The notes under the pieces: generated by a model
Told to the model about the DNA's origin: nothing
The model's input: the letters and a program-made list of their open reading frames with translations, nothing else
Databases searched by the model: none
Program-made: the position numbers and the translations under genes
Shown here: positions 1 through 8,917 of the stretch, in pieces
Position numbering within the stretch: the first letter of the stretch is position 1
Layout of the letters: every line of letters starts with the position of its first letter
Assembly (NCBI RefSeq): GCF_014836905.1
Contig: NZ_JACSPZ010000007.1
Coordinates: forward strand, 62,001 to 126,000
Length of the DNA stretch: 64,000 nt
Source of the DNA: Solibacillus faecavium
GTDB lineage: Bacteria; Bacillota; Bacilli; Bacillales_A; Planococcaceae
Reading direction: 5' to 3'

Positions 1-645
1 CCAATGGGGACGACCAATGACTTTGCACGTGCGGTCCATATACCGCGAAATGTAGAAGATGCGCTCGATATTATAATTGCCGGGGATACTATCCCAGTCG
101 ATGTCGGTATTTTAAATGAGGACCGCTATTTCATTAATATTGCGGCAGGTGGTCGTATTACCGAACTGACTTATGAAGTACCGAGTAAAATGAAGACACT
201 GCTTGGACAAATGGCTTATTATTTAAAAGCAATTGAAATGATTCCTTCAATTAAGGCTACACATATGAGAATTGAAATGGATGAAGAAGTGTTTGAAGGA
301 AATGCCATGATGTTCTTATGCGGACTAACGAATTCAGTTGGCGGGTTTGAGAAAATTGCCCCAGATGCATCAATCAATGATGGTCTGTTTACAGTAATGA
401 TTTTAAAGGAATGCAATATTGCAGATTTCATACGAATTGCATCGCTTGCTTTACGCGGTGAACATTTATCGGACGAGCGTCTCATCTACCGAAAAGCGAG
501 TCGGGTTTCCGTAACTTCTGAACAGGAAGTCCACTTGAATTTAGATGGAGAGTACGGCGGAGATGCACCTGCAAAATTCCAAAACTTAAAACGTCATATT
601 GAAGTATTTGCGCCAATAGATGATTTACGGGAAATCGATAAATAA
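1..645 (+). CDS. dgkB: Diacylglycerol kinase (DgkB-like), C-terminal part, open at left edge
   Basis: The reading frame is already open at base 1 (a Pro codon precedes the first Met), so the gene starts outside the window and about 215 codons remain. The motif GTTNDFAR at the visible N-terminus is typical of the diacylglycerol kinase catalytic domain. Near the end, NLDGEYGGDAP is the characteristic C-terminal substrate-domain signature of DgkB/YegS-type lipid kinases. The family phosphorylates diacylglycerol so that it re-enters phospholipid synthesis at the membrane. In Bacillus subtilis dgkB lies beside the rlmCD (yefA) gene; here rlmD follows after an inserted chemoreceptor gene on the other strand. 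The N-terminal GGDGT nucleotide motif would lie outside the window. Confidence 0.88.
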   Translation, partial: PMGTTNDFARAVHIPRNVEDALDIIIAGDTIPVDVGILNEDRYFINIAAGGRITELTYEVPSKMKTLLGQMAYYLKAIEMIPSIKATHMRIEMDEEVFEGNAMMFLCGLTNSVGGFEKIAPDASINDGLFTVMILKECNIADFIRIASLALRGEHLSDERLIYRKASRVSVTSEQEVHLNLDGEYGGDAPAKFQNLKRHIEVFAPIDDLREIDK

Positions 646-662
646 AGAGAACTAATTTAGCC

Positions 663-703
663 AAACTTACAAGGATGTGTAAAATACCCTTGTAAGTTTT
701 TTT
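663..703 (+). terminator. Rho-independent terminator after dgkB
   Basis: A 12-bp perfect stem (AAACTTACAAGG, 663-674, with CCTTGTAAGTTT, 688-699) is followed by a T run. It lies 18 bases after the dgkB stop. Confidence 0.85.
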
Positions 704-737
704 ATGTTGTTTAGTTGTTATAATTACCTGTCCCTAA

Positions 738-783
738 TAAAAAATAACCCTTCTCTTAACAGCTTACACCGTTAGGAGAAGGG
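738..783 (-). terminator. Rho-independent terminator of the chemoreceptor gene
   Basis: A 13-bp stem (CCCTTCTCTTAAC, 748-760, with GTTAGGAGAAGGG, 771-783, one G-T pair) lies just past the end of the minus-strand chemoreceptor. Read on the minus strand it is followed by a T-rich stretch. Confidence 0.8.
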
Positions 784-789
784 CTTCTA

Positions 790-2475
790 TTATAGTTTAA
801 ATTTATCCATGCTGTGCTGCAACTGTGTAGCCTGTTCTGCTAACTGTTTTGATAGCTCTTCCATTTGTAAAACGACCTCTGCTTGAAGTTTAGTAGCATT
901 TGCTACTTGTTCAACATTAGCGGTTGTTTTTTCAGCACCCTGAGAAATTTCTACCACCGATGCGGATACCTCCTCTGAGCTTGCGGAAATTTGTTGCGAT
1001 GTCGCAGAAATATGTTCTACACGAGCTGACATCGAATGAATATTATTTGTAATTGAATGGAATGCCTGACCAGCACGATCAATAACGATGACACCATCAT
1101 TCGCACAGTGAAGGCTATTTTCTACTGCTTCACTCATATTTTGGGTATTGAATTGAATGTTCTCAATTAAACCGGCTATACTACTAGCGGAATTTTTGGA
1201 TTGCTCAGCAAGCTTTCTTACCTCATCTGCCACCACCGCAAAACCTTTACCATGCTCGCCAGCTCTTGCTGCTTCAATTGCTGCATTTAGTGCGAGTAAA
1301 TTCGTCTGGTCAGCAATATTAGTAATCGCATTCGTAATTGTACTAATTTGGTCGGATTGTTCGATTAGTACATTGGAAAGCTTTGAAATGGATTGAGTAG
1401 ATTCATATACTGTTTCCATTTGCTGTGTCGCTTCGTCAATAATTTTCACACCATCAGAGGCTGCCTGTGCTAAAGCGACAGAACCACTATGAAGGTCTTG
1501 AGTAGCTGAAGCAATGGAATTAATACCTTGGGAAGTTTCATCAACTGCGAGTGCACTTTCGCTTGCCCCAACTGTCATCGTTTCCGCTGTCTTAGCCGTA
1601 TGTGTAATCAGCTTATTAATTTGTGCTGTTTCTGATGAAATACTATGACTATTTTTCATTAGGGCATCAGCAGAAGTACTAAGTTTATCGGAATTATGCT
1701 GAATGCTCACTAATAGCTCTTCGAAATTACGCTGTAACAATATAAAGGCTTGTGAAAGCATTCCGAGTTCATCTTTTGTTTGAATAGATTTATGAGTAAC
1801 TTTTAGGTTGCCGTTTGCGATTTCCTCTATATCTTTTGTAATAACTTGAAGAGGGAATGTGATGCCGCGTTTTATATACACCATATAAATTGTAATTACT
1901 ACAATTGTTATAAATATAAAAATAACTGACAAAATAGTCGAAAGAGAAATCAAATTTTGAGTACCGTCCACCATTTTATCTAATTCAGCTTCTTCAATTT
2001 GCTCGATCTTTTCTGCCTGCTCACTAATAAACGTACTAGAATATGTATAGTCTCCATTCACTATTGTAAGCGCAGTTGAAATATCACGTTGCTGTACGGC
2101 AGAAGTGACCTGTTCAAGTTGCTGTATACTAGTCTGTGACTGATTTTGTATGTTAGTAATAATAGAAGTAACTTCAGGTAATGTATTTGCACTTTGTACC
2201 TCGTCAATTAATTGACCTAATTGTGAAGTATGATCCGTCAGTAAGTCTAGATTTTTTTGGGAAGGATCGACAGTATAGGCACGGGCGTATATCCCTTGGG
2301 AAAGTAAGTGCTGCTGTATTTCATTAATACGTTGAACCTGGGCCATTTGTACGTCTACCGCTTTCGAAACTTCATTACCAATTCTATAAAATTGAATGGT
2401 AGCAAAACCAATCGATAAAATCAGCAAAGTTCCAATTATAATGAAGCCAACATTGAGTTTTTTTCGAACTGACAT
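790..2475 (-). CDS. Methyl-accepting chemotaxis protein
   Basis: This 561-residue transmembrane chemoreceptor should signal to CheA/CheW. Residues about 9-31 and 178-200 are hydrophobic membrane segments enclosing a helical extracellular sensor of about 145 residues, like a four-helix-bundle or CHASE3 sensor. A HAMP linker follows at about 201-254. The cytoplasmic signalling hairpin has the conserved tip [18 protein letters not shown]. Helices on both sides of the tip are rich in Gln, Glu, Ala and Ser, as expected for methylation sites. The ATG is preceded by AAGGAG at a good distance. The gene is monocistronic, with its own terminator. The ligand cannot be read from the sequence. Confidence 0.93.
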   Translation of the reverse strand: MSVRKKLNVGFIIIGTLLILSIGFATIQFYRIGNEVSKAVDVQMAQVQRINEIQQHLLSQGIYARAYTVDPSQKNLDLLTDHTSQLGQLIDEVQSANTLPEVTSIITNIQNQSQTSIQQLEQVTSAVQQRDISTALTIVNGDYTYSSTFISEQAEKIEQIEEAELDKMVDGTQNLISLSTILSVIFIFITIVVITIYMVYIKRGITFPLQVITKDIEEIANGNLKVTHKSIQTKDELGMLSQAFILLQRNFEELLVSIQHNSDKLSTSADALMKNSHSISSETAQINKLITHTAKTAETMTVGASESALAVDETSQGINSIASATQDLHSGSVALAQAASDGVKIIDEATQQMETVYESTQSISKLSNVLIEQSDQISTITNAITNIADQTNLLALNAAIEAARAGEHGKGFAVVADEVRKLAEQSKNSASSIAGLIENIQFNTQNMSEAVENSLHCANDGVIVIDRAGQAFHSITNNIHSMSARVEHISATSQQISASSEEVSASVVEISQGAEKTTANVEQVANATKLQAEVVLQMEELSKQLAEQATQLQHSMDKFKL

Positions 2476-2664
2476 AATTTTGGTCTCCTTATAGTTTATA
2501 TTTCTAAATCTTTCTATGTGCTAAATTATATAGGTAATGGTTGTCGATTTCTATAACAAAAGTAACAAAAAGAAATATAAGGAAAATCGTTCGAAAGTAT
2601 AATGAGTGCAATTTATAAGGTGCGTGGTACAATAAAGAGATTGAATTGAGAGGAAGAATAGAAT

Positions 2665-4029
2665 ATGTCAGCACCAATTAAAAAGAATGATCGTACAACG
2701 CTTTATATAGAAGATTTAACACATGATGGCAATGGCGTCGCAAAAATTGACGGTTATCCATTATTTATCCAAGGTGCACTTCCGGGAGAAACAGCAGAAG
2801 TGCATGTTTTAAAAACTTTAAAAAACTACGGATTTGCTAAAGTAGTCAACTTACTTGAAAAATCTCCTGACCGCGTTGAAGCACCATGTGTATATTTTGA
2901 TCAGTGTGGCGGTTGCCAGTTACAGCACCTTTCATACGAAGGCCAATTGAAGTGGAAGCAAAACATGGTTGCAAACGTCATGAAACGCTTAGGGAAAATT
3001 GACGCACCTGTCCATCCAGTAAAAGGAATGGATAATCCTTGGCATTACCGCAACAAATCCCAAATTCCATTCGCACAAAATGAGGCGGGCGAAATGGTGG
3101 CGGGCTTCTATAAAACGAAGTCACACTCAATCGTGGATATGGAGCGCTGTTTAATCCAAACAGGGGAAGCAGATACAGTAATGGCTGACTTAAAACGCGA
3201 ATTAGAAATTATAGGTGTTCGTCCATATGATGAAAAATCCCATCAGGGAATGCTTCGTCACGTTGTCGTTCGCAAAGGACGAGCTACTGGAGAAGTAATG
3301 GTTGTACTCGTAACGAAGTCTAAAAAGTTCCCACAGGCAAGCGTGGTAATTGAAAAAATCCTTGAGCTTATATCAAACGTCACATCAATTGTTCAAAACG
3401 TAAACAGCGAAAAAACAAATGTCATTTTCGGCAATGAAACATTTACGCTTTGGGGCAAGGATACTATTGAAGATACAATTGGCAATGTCCGTTTTGAAAT
3501 TTCAGCACGCTCGTTTTATCAGGTAAATCCGATACAAACAGAAGTGCTGTATAAACAGGCGTTGGACTATGCACAATTGACAGGCGATGAGCGCGTAATT
3601 GATGCTTATTGCGGAATCGGCTCAATCTCACTGTTTTTAGCACAGAAGGCAGGACATGTAATGGGTGTTGAAATTGTCGAGCAAGCAATTGAAGATGCTA
3701 AGCGAAATGCTGAATTGAATGGCTTTACGAACACATACTTTGAGGCAGGACCTGCAGAGGAAGTCATCCCTCGCTGGTATAAAGAAGGTAAAGAGGCTGA
3801 TGTATTAGTAGTAGACCCACCCCGTAAAGGCTGTGATGAGGCGCTGCTGAATACGATTATCGAACAAAAACCTAAACGTGTAGTATATGTGTCTTGTAAC
3901 CCTGCAACACTTGCCCGTGATCTTCGTATTTTAGAAGATGGCGGCTATAAAACACAGGAAGTACAGCCAGTCGACATGTTCCCGCATACGACGCATTGTG
4001 AAGCAGTTGCTTGGTTGGAGTTAGTTTAA
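2665..4029 (+). CDS. rlmD: 23S rRNA (uracil-C5)-methyltransferase, RlmD/RlmCD family
   Basis: This 454-residue enzyme should make 5-methyluridine in 23S rRNA (U1939-type position, and possibly U747 as for the Bacillus RlmCD enzyme) using S-adenosylmethionine. An N-terminal TRAM RNA-binding domain spans about residues 4-62. An iron-sulphur cluster motif has Cys75, Cys81, Cys84 and a later Cys near 162. The SAM-binding core contains [14 protein letters not shown], and the catalytic Cys is at about 411 in [24 protein letters not shown] precedes the ATG. Length and domain order are normal for the family. Whether it modifies one or two sites cannot be told from sequence alone. Confidence 0.93.
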   Translation: MSAPIKKNDRTTLYIEDLTHDGNGVAKIDGYPLFIQGALPGETAEVHVLKTLKNYGFAKVVNLLEKSPDRVEAPCVYFDQCGGCQLQHLSYEGQLKWKQNMVANVMKRLGKIDAPVHPVKGMDNPWHYRNKSQIPFAQNEAGEMVAGFYKTKSHSIVDMERCLIQTGEADTVMADLKRELEIIGVRPYDEKSHQGMLRHVVVRKGRATGEVMVVLVTKSKKFPQASVVIEKILELISNVTSIVQNVNSEKTNVIFGNETFTLWGKDTIEDTIGNVRFEISARSFYQVNPIQTEVLYKQALDYAQLTGDERVIDAYCGIGSISLFLAQKAGHVMGVEIVEQAIEDAKRNAELNGFTNTYFEAGPAEEVIPRWYKEGKEADVLVVDPPRKGCDEALLNTIIEQKPKRVVYVSCNPATLARDLRILEDGGYKTQEVQPVDMFPHTTHCEAVAWLELV

Positions 4030-4041
4030 TAATTTATAAAG

Positions 4042-4073
4042 AGCGGATTCTGTATTTGGAATTCGCTTTTTCT
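4042..4073 (+). terminator. Rho-independent terminator after rlmD
   Basis: Arms AGCGGATTC and GAATTCGCT (one G-T pair) are followed by TTTTTC. A 14-base sequence, AATAATTTATAAAG, occurs at 4028-4041 and again at 4117-4130, suggesting a small local duplication downstream of rlmD. Confidence 0.75.
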
Positions 4074-4319
4074 TATTGTTATAAAAAACTGTAAAATAAT
4101 CAGACCGAGCAAATTGAATAATTTATAAAGGGCATTTATAGATATTGAAAACATAGCTTGTTACCGATGGGATTCTATTGCCTCGTTGCTATCACTAGTT
4201 ATTACCTTTTTTTGGTTCTAAAGATTTATTTCATAAATAGTAAAATAGGTTGTAAAAATTGTTATTCTAATATATTATTTAGAAAATACATAAAAATCAT
4301 ATTATTAGGAGTTCATTAG

Positions 4320-4499
4320 ATGACTATTGAAACAGCTCAGATGCATAAAGAAAAGGCGCATATTGTAGAACAGTTAAGGCCAGTAAGAATTGAAACAGAA
4401 GATTCAAAAATTGAACAAACACCGATTCATAATTTAGATGAAGTAAACAATCTATACTCAGTTAATGGCCATCTTCAAAAGTGGCGTTCTGTGCTTTAA
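4320..4499 (+). CDS. Small protein of 59 residues, unknown function
   Basis: An ATG at 4320 opens a 59-codon frame ending TAA at 4497. AGGAG at 4307-4311 sits 8 bases before the ATG, which is a near-ideal ribosome binding site. The product starts MTIETAQMHKEKAHIVEQL and ends HLQKWRSVL. It is hydrophilic and mixed-charge, with no Cys, no membrane segment and a probable N-terminal helix. It sits alone in a 720-base gap between rlmD and the DJ-1-like gene. I recognise no family. The case for translation rests on the ribosome binding site and the clean frame. Confidence 0.5.
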   Translation: MTIETAQMHKEKAHIVEQLRPVRIETEDSKIEQTPIHNLDEVNNLYSVNGHLQKWRSVL

Positions 4500-4630
4500 A
4501 TTTAGTAAATAAAATGACTCTGGAGTGTGATTGCAGCTTTTAAGGAGAGCCCAATAGCACTGATGTACTTAATCATCAGTAGGAAAGGGTTTTTAACAAT
4601 GAGTATTTCAAAATAAAAAATTCTAAAAAA

Positions 4631-4675
4631 ACAAAAGAGGGCTAGGTCCTACAATTGTAGGACCTAGCCAACTAC
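4631..4675. repeat. Palindromic repeat element, copy 1
   Basis: A 30-base perfect palindrome at 4640-4669 has arms GGCTAGGTCCTAC and GTAGGACCTAGCC around AATT. A diverged relative with the same flanks lies at 7138-7182. It could act as a hairpin terminator for the minus-strand DJ-1 gene, but no clean T run follows. The rest of the gap from 4500 to 4750 holds only a weak hairpin near 4559-4578 (CTGATG with CATCAG) and a five-codon frame at 4600. Confidence 0.7.
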
Positions 4676-4750
4676 ATAAACGACCAACACCAATGTGTTG
4701 CCACAACCCCTGTAAGAAGATGCTTAAACGTAATTTTACATAAGTAAAGA

Positions 4751-5437
4751 TTAAAGTGATTTTAATAATTTAATTACATCTTCGGCAACTGCGCCACCTG
4801 ATGCGGGATTTTGTCCTGTAACAATACGATTATCAGTTACAGTGAATACTGACCAATCATCACCTTTTACGTAATTTGCCCCTTTACGAACAAGTTCATC
4901 TTCAGCTAAAAATGGAACGACTTTATCTAGTCCAACAGCTATTTCTTCTGTGTTAGTAAAGCCAGTTACTTTAGTATCTTTAATTAGAAGTTCACCGTCA
5001 TCATTTTTAATGTTTAATAACGCTACAACTCCATGACAAACGGCAGAAACAACGCCACCGTTAGCGTAAATAGCACTTGCAATGTTTTGCAAGTTTTCAT
5101 CTTCTGCGAAATCCCACATAACTCCATGACCACCTGCATAATAGATAGCAGCATAATCATTTGGGTTAATAGAGTCAGCAGGCAAAGTATTGCTTAGCTT
5201 ATTTAAGAAATTAGTATTTGTGTAATACTCCCAATCTAATTCGGTCATTTGATCCGGTTGCAAACTGTGCGGGTCAAGTGGTGTATAACCGCCTTTTGGA
5301 CTCACATAATCAATTTCATACCCTGCTTTTTCTATTTCAGCTGCAAAGTGAACAGCTTCTCCTAACCATAATCCTGTTGCACGTTCTAAATTGGGATACT
5401 TAGAGGTATTCGTTACTACTAATAAAATCTTTTTCAT
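4751..5437 (-). CDS. DJ-1/PfpI family protein (class I glutamine-amidotransferase fold)
   Basis: This cytosolic protein of 228 residues, starting MKKILLVVTNTSKY, belongs to the DJ-1/PfpI/Hsp31-like group. The nucleophile elbow AVCHGVVALL carries the reactive Cys. AGGHGVMWDF upstream is the usual glycine-rich companion motif. Members are glyoxalase/deglycase-like enzymes or redox-responsive chaperones. A longer frame extends upstream, but the internal ATG is preferred: AAAGGAG lies just before it, and the extension would overlap the divergent MerR gene. Divergence from a MerR regulator across a MerR-type promoter suggests induction by an electrophile or oxidant. The substrate is unknown. Confidence 0.85.
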   Translation of the reverse strand: MKKILLVVTNTSKYPNLERATGLWLGEAVHFAAEIEKAGYEIDYVSPKGGYTPLDPHSLQPDQMTELDWEYYTNTNFLNKLSNTLPADSINPNDYAAIYYAGGHGVMWDFAEDENLQNIASAIYANGGVVSAVCHGVVALLNIKNDDGELLIKDTKVTGFTNTEEIAVGLDKVVPFLAEDELVRKGANYVKGDDWSVFTVTDNRIVTGQNPASGGAVAEDVIKLLKSL

Positions 5438-5468
5438 TATACAATCTCCTTTAAGTTTGATACTATCA

Positions 5469-5499
5469 AGCTTATAGGTTAAACCATACTTTAAGTCAA
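5469..5499 (-). promoter_or_regulatory. MerR-type promoter with 19-bp spacer for the DJ-1-like gene
   Basis: On the minus strand TTGACT (5494-5499) and TAAGCT (5469-5474) are separated by 19 bases. This is the over-long spacer typical of MerR-activated promoters. The spacer contains an imperfect dyad centred near 5484, reading CTTATAGG on one side and CCATACTTTAAG on the other. Confidence 0.6.
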
Positions 5500-5511
5500 G
5501 GAGGACACCTC

Positions 5512-5865
5512 GTGTATACAATTCAACAAGCGAGCCTCTTAATTGAAATACCTGCAAGTTCAATTCGATACTATGAAAAAGTAAATTTAATTCCACCAAT
5601 AAAAAGAAATGAACAAGGGCATCGAATTTTTGATGAACAAGCCATTGAACTTTTAAAGTTAATTAAATGTTTTCGAAGTCTAGGCATGTCAATTGAGGAT
5701 ATAAGAGAAAATATATCAACGCTGAATATAGAACAGGAAGAGATTAATACACAAGCAATATTAATTCAGCACAAGAAAAAACTAGAAGAGCAAATTGATA
5801 TTTTAAATTCTTTTATTAATGAAATTGATCAGAAAATTACTATTAAAATATCAGATACAGATTAA
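5512..5865 (+). CDS. MerR family transcriptional regulator
   Basis: This 117-residue regulator starts with GTG behind AAGGAGG at 5498-5504 (7-base spacing). The N-terminal winged-helix domain is typical: MYTIQQASLLIEIPASSIRY, then YEKVNLIPPIKRNEQGHRIF. It is followed by the wing and a dimerising coiled coil at about residues 75-110. There is no C-terminal Cys cluster, so it looks like the NmlR/AdhR/TipAN-like group rather than a metal sensor. It is divergent from the DJ-1-like gene, whose 19-bp-spacer promoter is its likely target. The signal is unknown. Confidence 0.88.
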   Translation: MYTIQQASLLIEIPASSIRYYEKVNLIPPIKRNEQGHRIFDEQAIELLKLIKCFRSLGMSIEDIRENISTLNIEQEEINTQAILIQHKKKLEEQIDILNSFINEIDQKITIKISDTD

Positions 5866-6028
5866 AAATAATCTTTTATAATTAAGCTGAGTGATTCAAC
5901 TACATCATTCGTTTTTTTATTGTTTTAAAAATCTCATTGATTTAGCTCAAATTAAATAAAGATGTGCCAAGAGTTACTTTTATATGAAAGTGAAAAATTA
6001 GATAATGCAATGTGTATGTTGGCACACA

Positions 6029-6997
6029 TTATAAAGTAATCACTACTTTACCTTGAGCGTGACCTTCTTGAAAATATTTGAATGCTTCCGTTATTTCGCT
6101 TAACTTAAACCGTTTATCAATTATTGGTTTTACTTTTCCAATCTCAAGTAACTCTTTTACAACATTTAAATCATTTTGGTTTGCTCTTTGTAACAGGCTA
6201 CTTATTTTCTTATTCCCAGTTAATGAAATAAAAGGTCCAAGAAATAATGTTTGATAAAGTTGAGACTCGGAACCTCCTACGTGAACAAATTTCCCATTTA
6301 GTTTAAGTACATGTCTATATACTGAAATGGAATTAGAACCGTTCACGCCAAGAACCAAATCATAACGTTCCTTATGTTGGGCGAGATCATCTTCTGTGTA
6401 ATCAATGATATAATCTGCTCCTATAGAACGTAATATTTCAACGTTTCGTGTACTACATACCCCAGTTACTTCAGCACCAAATGATTTAGCAATTTGTACC
6501 GCAAAAGTACCAACGCCTCCAGATGCGCCATAAATTAATACTTTGTGCCCCGATTTAATTTCACCTTTATCACGTAGTCCTTGTAAGGCAGTCACGCCTG
6601 CCATAGGAGACGCAGCTGCTTCATCAAAGGAGATATTGGTTGGCTTTAAGGCTAAAGCATTTTCAGGAACCGTAACATATTCAGCAAAACCACCCCAGCC
6701 ACAACCAGATAGGTCACCAAATACTTCATCACCTACTTTAAAATGCTGAATGTTTTCACCAACAGCTTCCACTGTACCAGCTATATCGCCCCCTGGAATT
6801 GAATATTTCGGTTTGGTTAATCCGAAGGCAAATCGGGCTAAAAAGGGTTTGCCTTTCAAAAGAACTAAATTACCAAAGTTTAAAGATGCTGCTTGAACCT
6901 TAACTAATACTTGATCCTTGGTAGGCCAAGGTTTTTTAACCTCCTTTAATTCAAGTACATCGGGTGAACCATATTTTTCACAAACGATCGCCTTCAT
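6029..6997 (-). CDS. Zinc-independent MDR oxidoreductase (quinone oxidoreductase-like, NAD(P)-dependent)
   Basis: This protein of 322 residues belongs to the medium-chain dehydrogenase/reductase superfamily. A GroES-like N-terminal domain contains PGGDIAGTVEAVG. The Rossmann domain has VLIYGASGGVGTFAVQIAKS, the usual NADPH-binding motif of quinone oxidoreductases. The catalytic zinc ligands of alcohol dehydrogenases are absent. The start at MKAIVCEKYG is chosen over an upstream ATG because GGAGGG lies 7 bases before it. It sits near a DJ-1-like protein and MerR and MarR regulators, which fits detoxification of electrophiles. An inverted repeat (TGTGCCAA 5963-5970, TTGGCACA 6019-6026) lies just past its end. 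Confidence 0.88.
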   Translation of the reverse strand: MKAIVCEKYGSPDVLELKEVKKPWPTKDQVLVKVQAASLNFGNLVLLKGKPFLARFAFGLTKPKYSIPGGDIAGTVEAVGENIQHFKVGDEVFGDLSGCGWGGFAEYVTVPENALALKPTNISFDEAAASPMAGVTALQGLRDKGEIKSGHKVLIYGASGGVGTFAVQIAKSFGAEVTGVCSTRNVEILRSIGADYIIDYTEDDLAQHKERYDLVLGVNGSNSISVYRHVLKLNGKFVHVGGSESQLYQTLFLGPFISLTGNKKISSLLQRANQNDLNVVKELLEIGKVKPIIDKRFKLSEITEAFKYFQEGHAQGKVVITL

Positions 6998-7137
6998 TAA
7001 AATTCCCTCCAAATGGGGTATTTGTTTAACATCTTATTTTCAAAATCAAAAACAACATCATCTTAAGTCTTTGCATTATGATTTATAAAGTATATAAAAA
7101 TTATTCTAATAACATTCCAAAGTGAGAATTAGGGAAA

Positions 7138-7182
7138 ACTAAAGAAGGATAGGTTCTACAAATGTAGGCCTAACCAATTACT
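7138..7182. repeat. Palindromic repeat element, diverged copy 2
   Basis: The sequence around GGTTCTACAAATGTAGG (about 7152-7168) matches the 4631-4675 element in its core and both flanks, but its two arms no longer pair perfectly. The remainder of the 391-base gap up to 7403 holds only the hairpin at 7330-7360 and no convincing gene. Confidence 0.6.
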
Positions 7183-7329
7183 AAAAATCATCTCTTAGAA
7201 GTTTGTTAACATACAGCTTCCATACATCTTCAAAACCTTTCTTTATAGTACTGGGCCAGATCGGCGAGGGAATTGTACATATTAAGTAGAGTCAGAGGGG
7301 AATGGATATGCATACCGTTTAGAATGAAT

Positions 7330-7360
7330 AAAGGCTTAGAGATATATTCTCTAAGCCTTT
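7330..7360 (-). terminator. Hairpin terminator after the MarR gene
   Basis: A 13-bp perfect stem (AAAGGCTTAGAGA, 7330-7342, with TCTCTAAGCCTTT, 7348-7360) lies about 45 bases past the stop of the minus-strand MarR gene. The T run is weak. Confidence 0.65.
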
Positions 7361-7403
7361 CATTATTGAAACGTACGGGATCGAAGCTACATAAAAACTA
7401 ACA

Positions 7404-7832
7404 TTAGAGCTTCTCCACATTATGATTTAAGCGCATAAGAAATTGCTTAAGTTGCTGTAATTCGCTGTCTGAAAAATCCTCGTAGAGATCATTCAGAAAT
7501 TGATCGTTAAACATTGTACAACCTTCCAATAATGCTCGTCCTTTATCGGAAATCGTTACAAGTACTTCACGGTTGTTTTTTTCATTACGCTTGCGTTCGA
7601 CATATTGCTGTTCTTCAAGCAACTTTAAATGACGAGTAATGGCCGATTGGTCGATAGCTAAGGACTCTTGTAGTACCTTTTGTGTAACACTACCCTTTTT
7701 AATTAAAGAAACTAAAATTTCATATCTAGTTAAACTAACTTCTGTTCTTTTTTCAAAAATTTGCGTTACGTGACGGTCCAATCTTTTTAAACTCATAATC
7801 ATTTGCTTTTTATCATCCAAACAAACTTCCAT
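7404..7832 (-). CDS. MarR family transcriptional regulator
   Basis: This 142-residue winged-helix regulator starts MEVCLDDKKQ, with GAGGAGGG just upstream; longer upstream frames lack a ribosome binding site. The recognition-helix region reads LAIDQSAITRHLKLLEEQQY, followed by a basic wing, VERKRNEKNNREVLV. A Cys at residue 4 sits where redox-sensing Cys occur in some MarR/OhrR/DUF24-like regulators; this is only suggestive. The neighbouring nitroreductase, on the same strand and separated by a 259-base gap, is the likely regulated gene. Confidence 0.88.
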   Translation of the reverse strand: MEVCLDDKKQMIMSLKRLDRHVTQIFEKRTEVSLTRYEILVSLIKKGSVTQKVLQESLAIDQSAITRHLKLLEEQQYVERKRNEKNNREVLVTISDKGRALLEGCTMFNDQFLNDLYEDFSDSELQQLKQFLMRLNHNVEKL

Positions 7833-8091
7833 ACTAACCCTCCTCACAATGAATATTCTTCGTTTTACGCTCACAAATACTTGATTTATATAGAAGAATT
7901 TAGGTATCTAATTATATACACCAATTGCTCTTGTTTCCTCAAGTTTGGTCGTTTTGTCTGATGCCTATATGTTAGCATTTCCGTTCATTTGGATAAAGGA
8001 TAAAAAAATTCAAACTTACGTAGATTACATAATTTAATGCTATTGAGATACGGGTCAGTAACAGGCCTTTTGAAAATCCCTCTAAAAACCC

Positions 8092-8721
8092 TTAGCTAGA
8101 AAAACGAATAATTTGTTCGAATGGTAAACGTGATGAATTACGCGCTGGCATAGCAGCCTTTCCGATCGCAATTAAAATCATCGGCAGCTCATTAGCAGGC
8201 AGTTCATATTTTTTAGCAAAGGCTGCTTTATCAAAGCCGCCCATTATTACTGTATCATAGCCCATATCCTTCGCTAAAAGTACAATTTGCATAGAAATTA
8301 GACCTGAATCTAAATGGGCAATATTACTGCGTTCAGCATCAGAAAAATTGCTATACGCCGCTTCAGAATTGGAAATCATCATATCGGCAATCTCACGTGG
8401 CATATATCCCAACTCAACATTTAAATCGTTAATTTGCTTAGCGTTTTTATACATTTCAATATCGCCGATTACCGCAATAATTGCTGATGATGTTTCGATT
8501 TGCTCCTGATTAAAACCGGCAGTGCGTAATTCTTTCTTTTGCTCTGGATCATCAATAACTAGGAAGCGCCAAGGCTGTAAGTTACTCGATGATGGAGCGG
8601 ATGTTGCCTGTTCTAAAATATGTTGAATTTTTTCGCGAGGAATTGTAACACCAGGCTCATATTTACGTACTGATTTACGTTCTTCCATTAATTTTTCTAA
8701 AGCTGTTTTTTGTTGTAACAT
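8092..8721 (-). CDS. Nitroreductase family flavoprotein
   Basis: The protein has 209 residues and starts MLQQKTALEKLMEERKSVRK. It has nitroreductase-fold signatures: RKSVRKYEPG at the N-terminus, ATSAPSSSNLQPWRFLVIDD for FMN binding, and DMGYDTVIMGGFD near the C-terminus. It should be a homodimeric FMN enzyme that reduces nitro compounds, quinones or flavins with NAD(P)H. The ATG at 8719-8721 is preferred because AAGGGTG lies before it and because the promoter at 8759-8787 would overlap a longer frame. A MarR gene lies downstream on the same strand. Confidence 0.87.
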   Translation of the reverse strand: MLQQKTALEKLMEERKSVRKYEPGVTIPREKIQHILEQATSAPSSSNLQPWRFLVIDDPEQKKELRTAGFNQEQIETSSAIIAVIGDIEMYKNAKQINDLNVELGYMPREIADMMISNSEAAYSNFSDAERSNIAHLDSGLISMQIVLLAKDMGYDTVIMGGFDKAAFAKKYELPANELPMILIAIGKAAMPARNSSRLPFEQIIRFSS

Positions 8722-8758
8722 ATATTTCACCCTTTTTGTTAGAATTGGAATCGGATTC

Positions 8759-8787
8759 ATTATAGTTGATTGGTCAACGATTGACAA
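8759..8787 (-). promoter_or_regulatory. Sigma-A promoter with internal palindrome for the nitroreductase
   Basis: On the minus strand TTGTCA (8782-8787) and TATAAT (8759-8764) are spaced by 17 bases. The spacer contains GTTGA-TTGG-TCAAC (8765-8778), a perfect inverted repeat placed where a MarR-type repressor would block RNA polymerase. Confidence 0.65.
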
Positions 8788-8873
8788 GTCATGTGTTTGG
8801 CAGGTAATTTTGTGATAGTGTAATTTGCTCCGTTCTAATAGGCAAAGTGTTCAAGCACAATGCTTTATCGTTC

Positions 8874-8882
8874 CATATGATA
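8874..8882 (+). promoter_or_regulatory. Sigma-K-like -10 box upstream of the CotY/CotZ-like gene
   Basis: CATATGATA fits the sigma-K -10 pattern CATAnnnTA. An AC dinucleotide lies 15 bases upstream. The box is 36 bases before the start codon. Confidence 0.45.
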
Positions 8883-8917
8883 AAAAGAATAACGATAATT
8901 TATGAGGAGTGAAGAAC

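Noticed and set aside
4751-5599. 282-residue version of the DJ-1-like protein
   Set aside because: The extra N-terminus runs through the divergent promoter and the MerR start and has no ribosome binding site.
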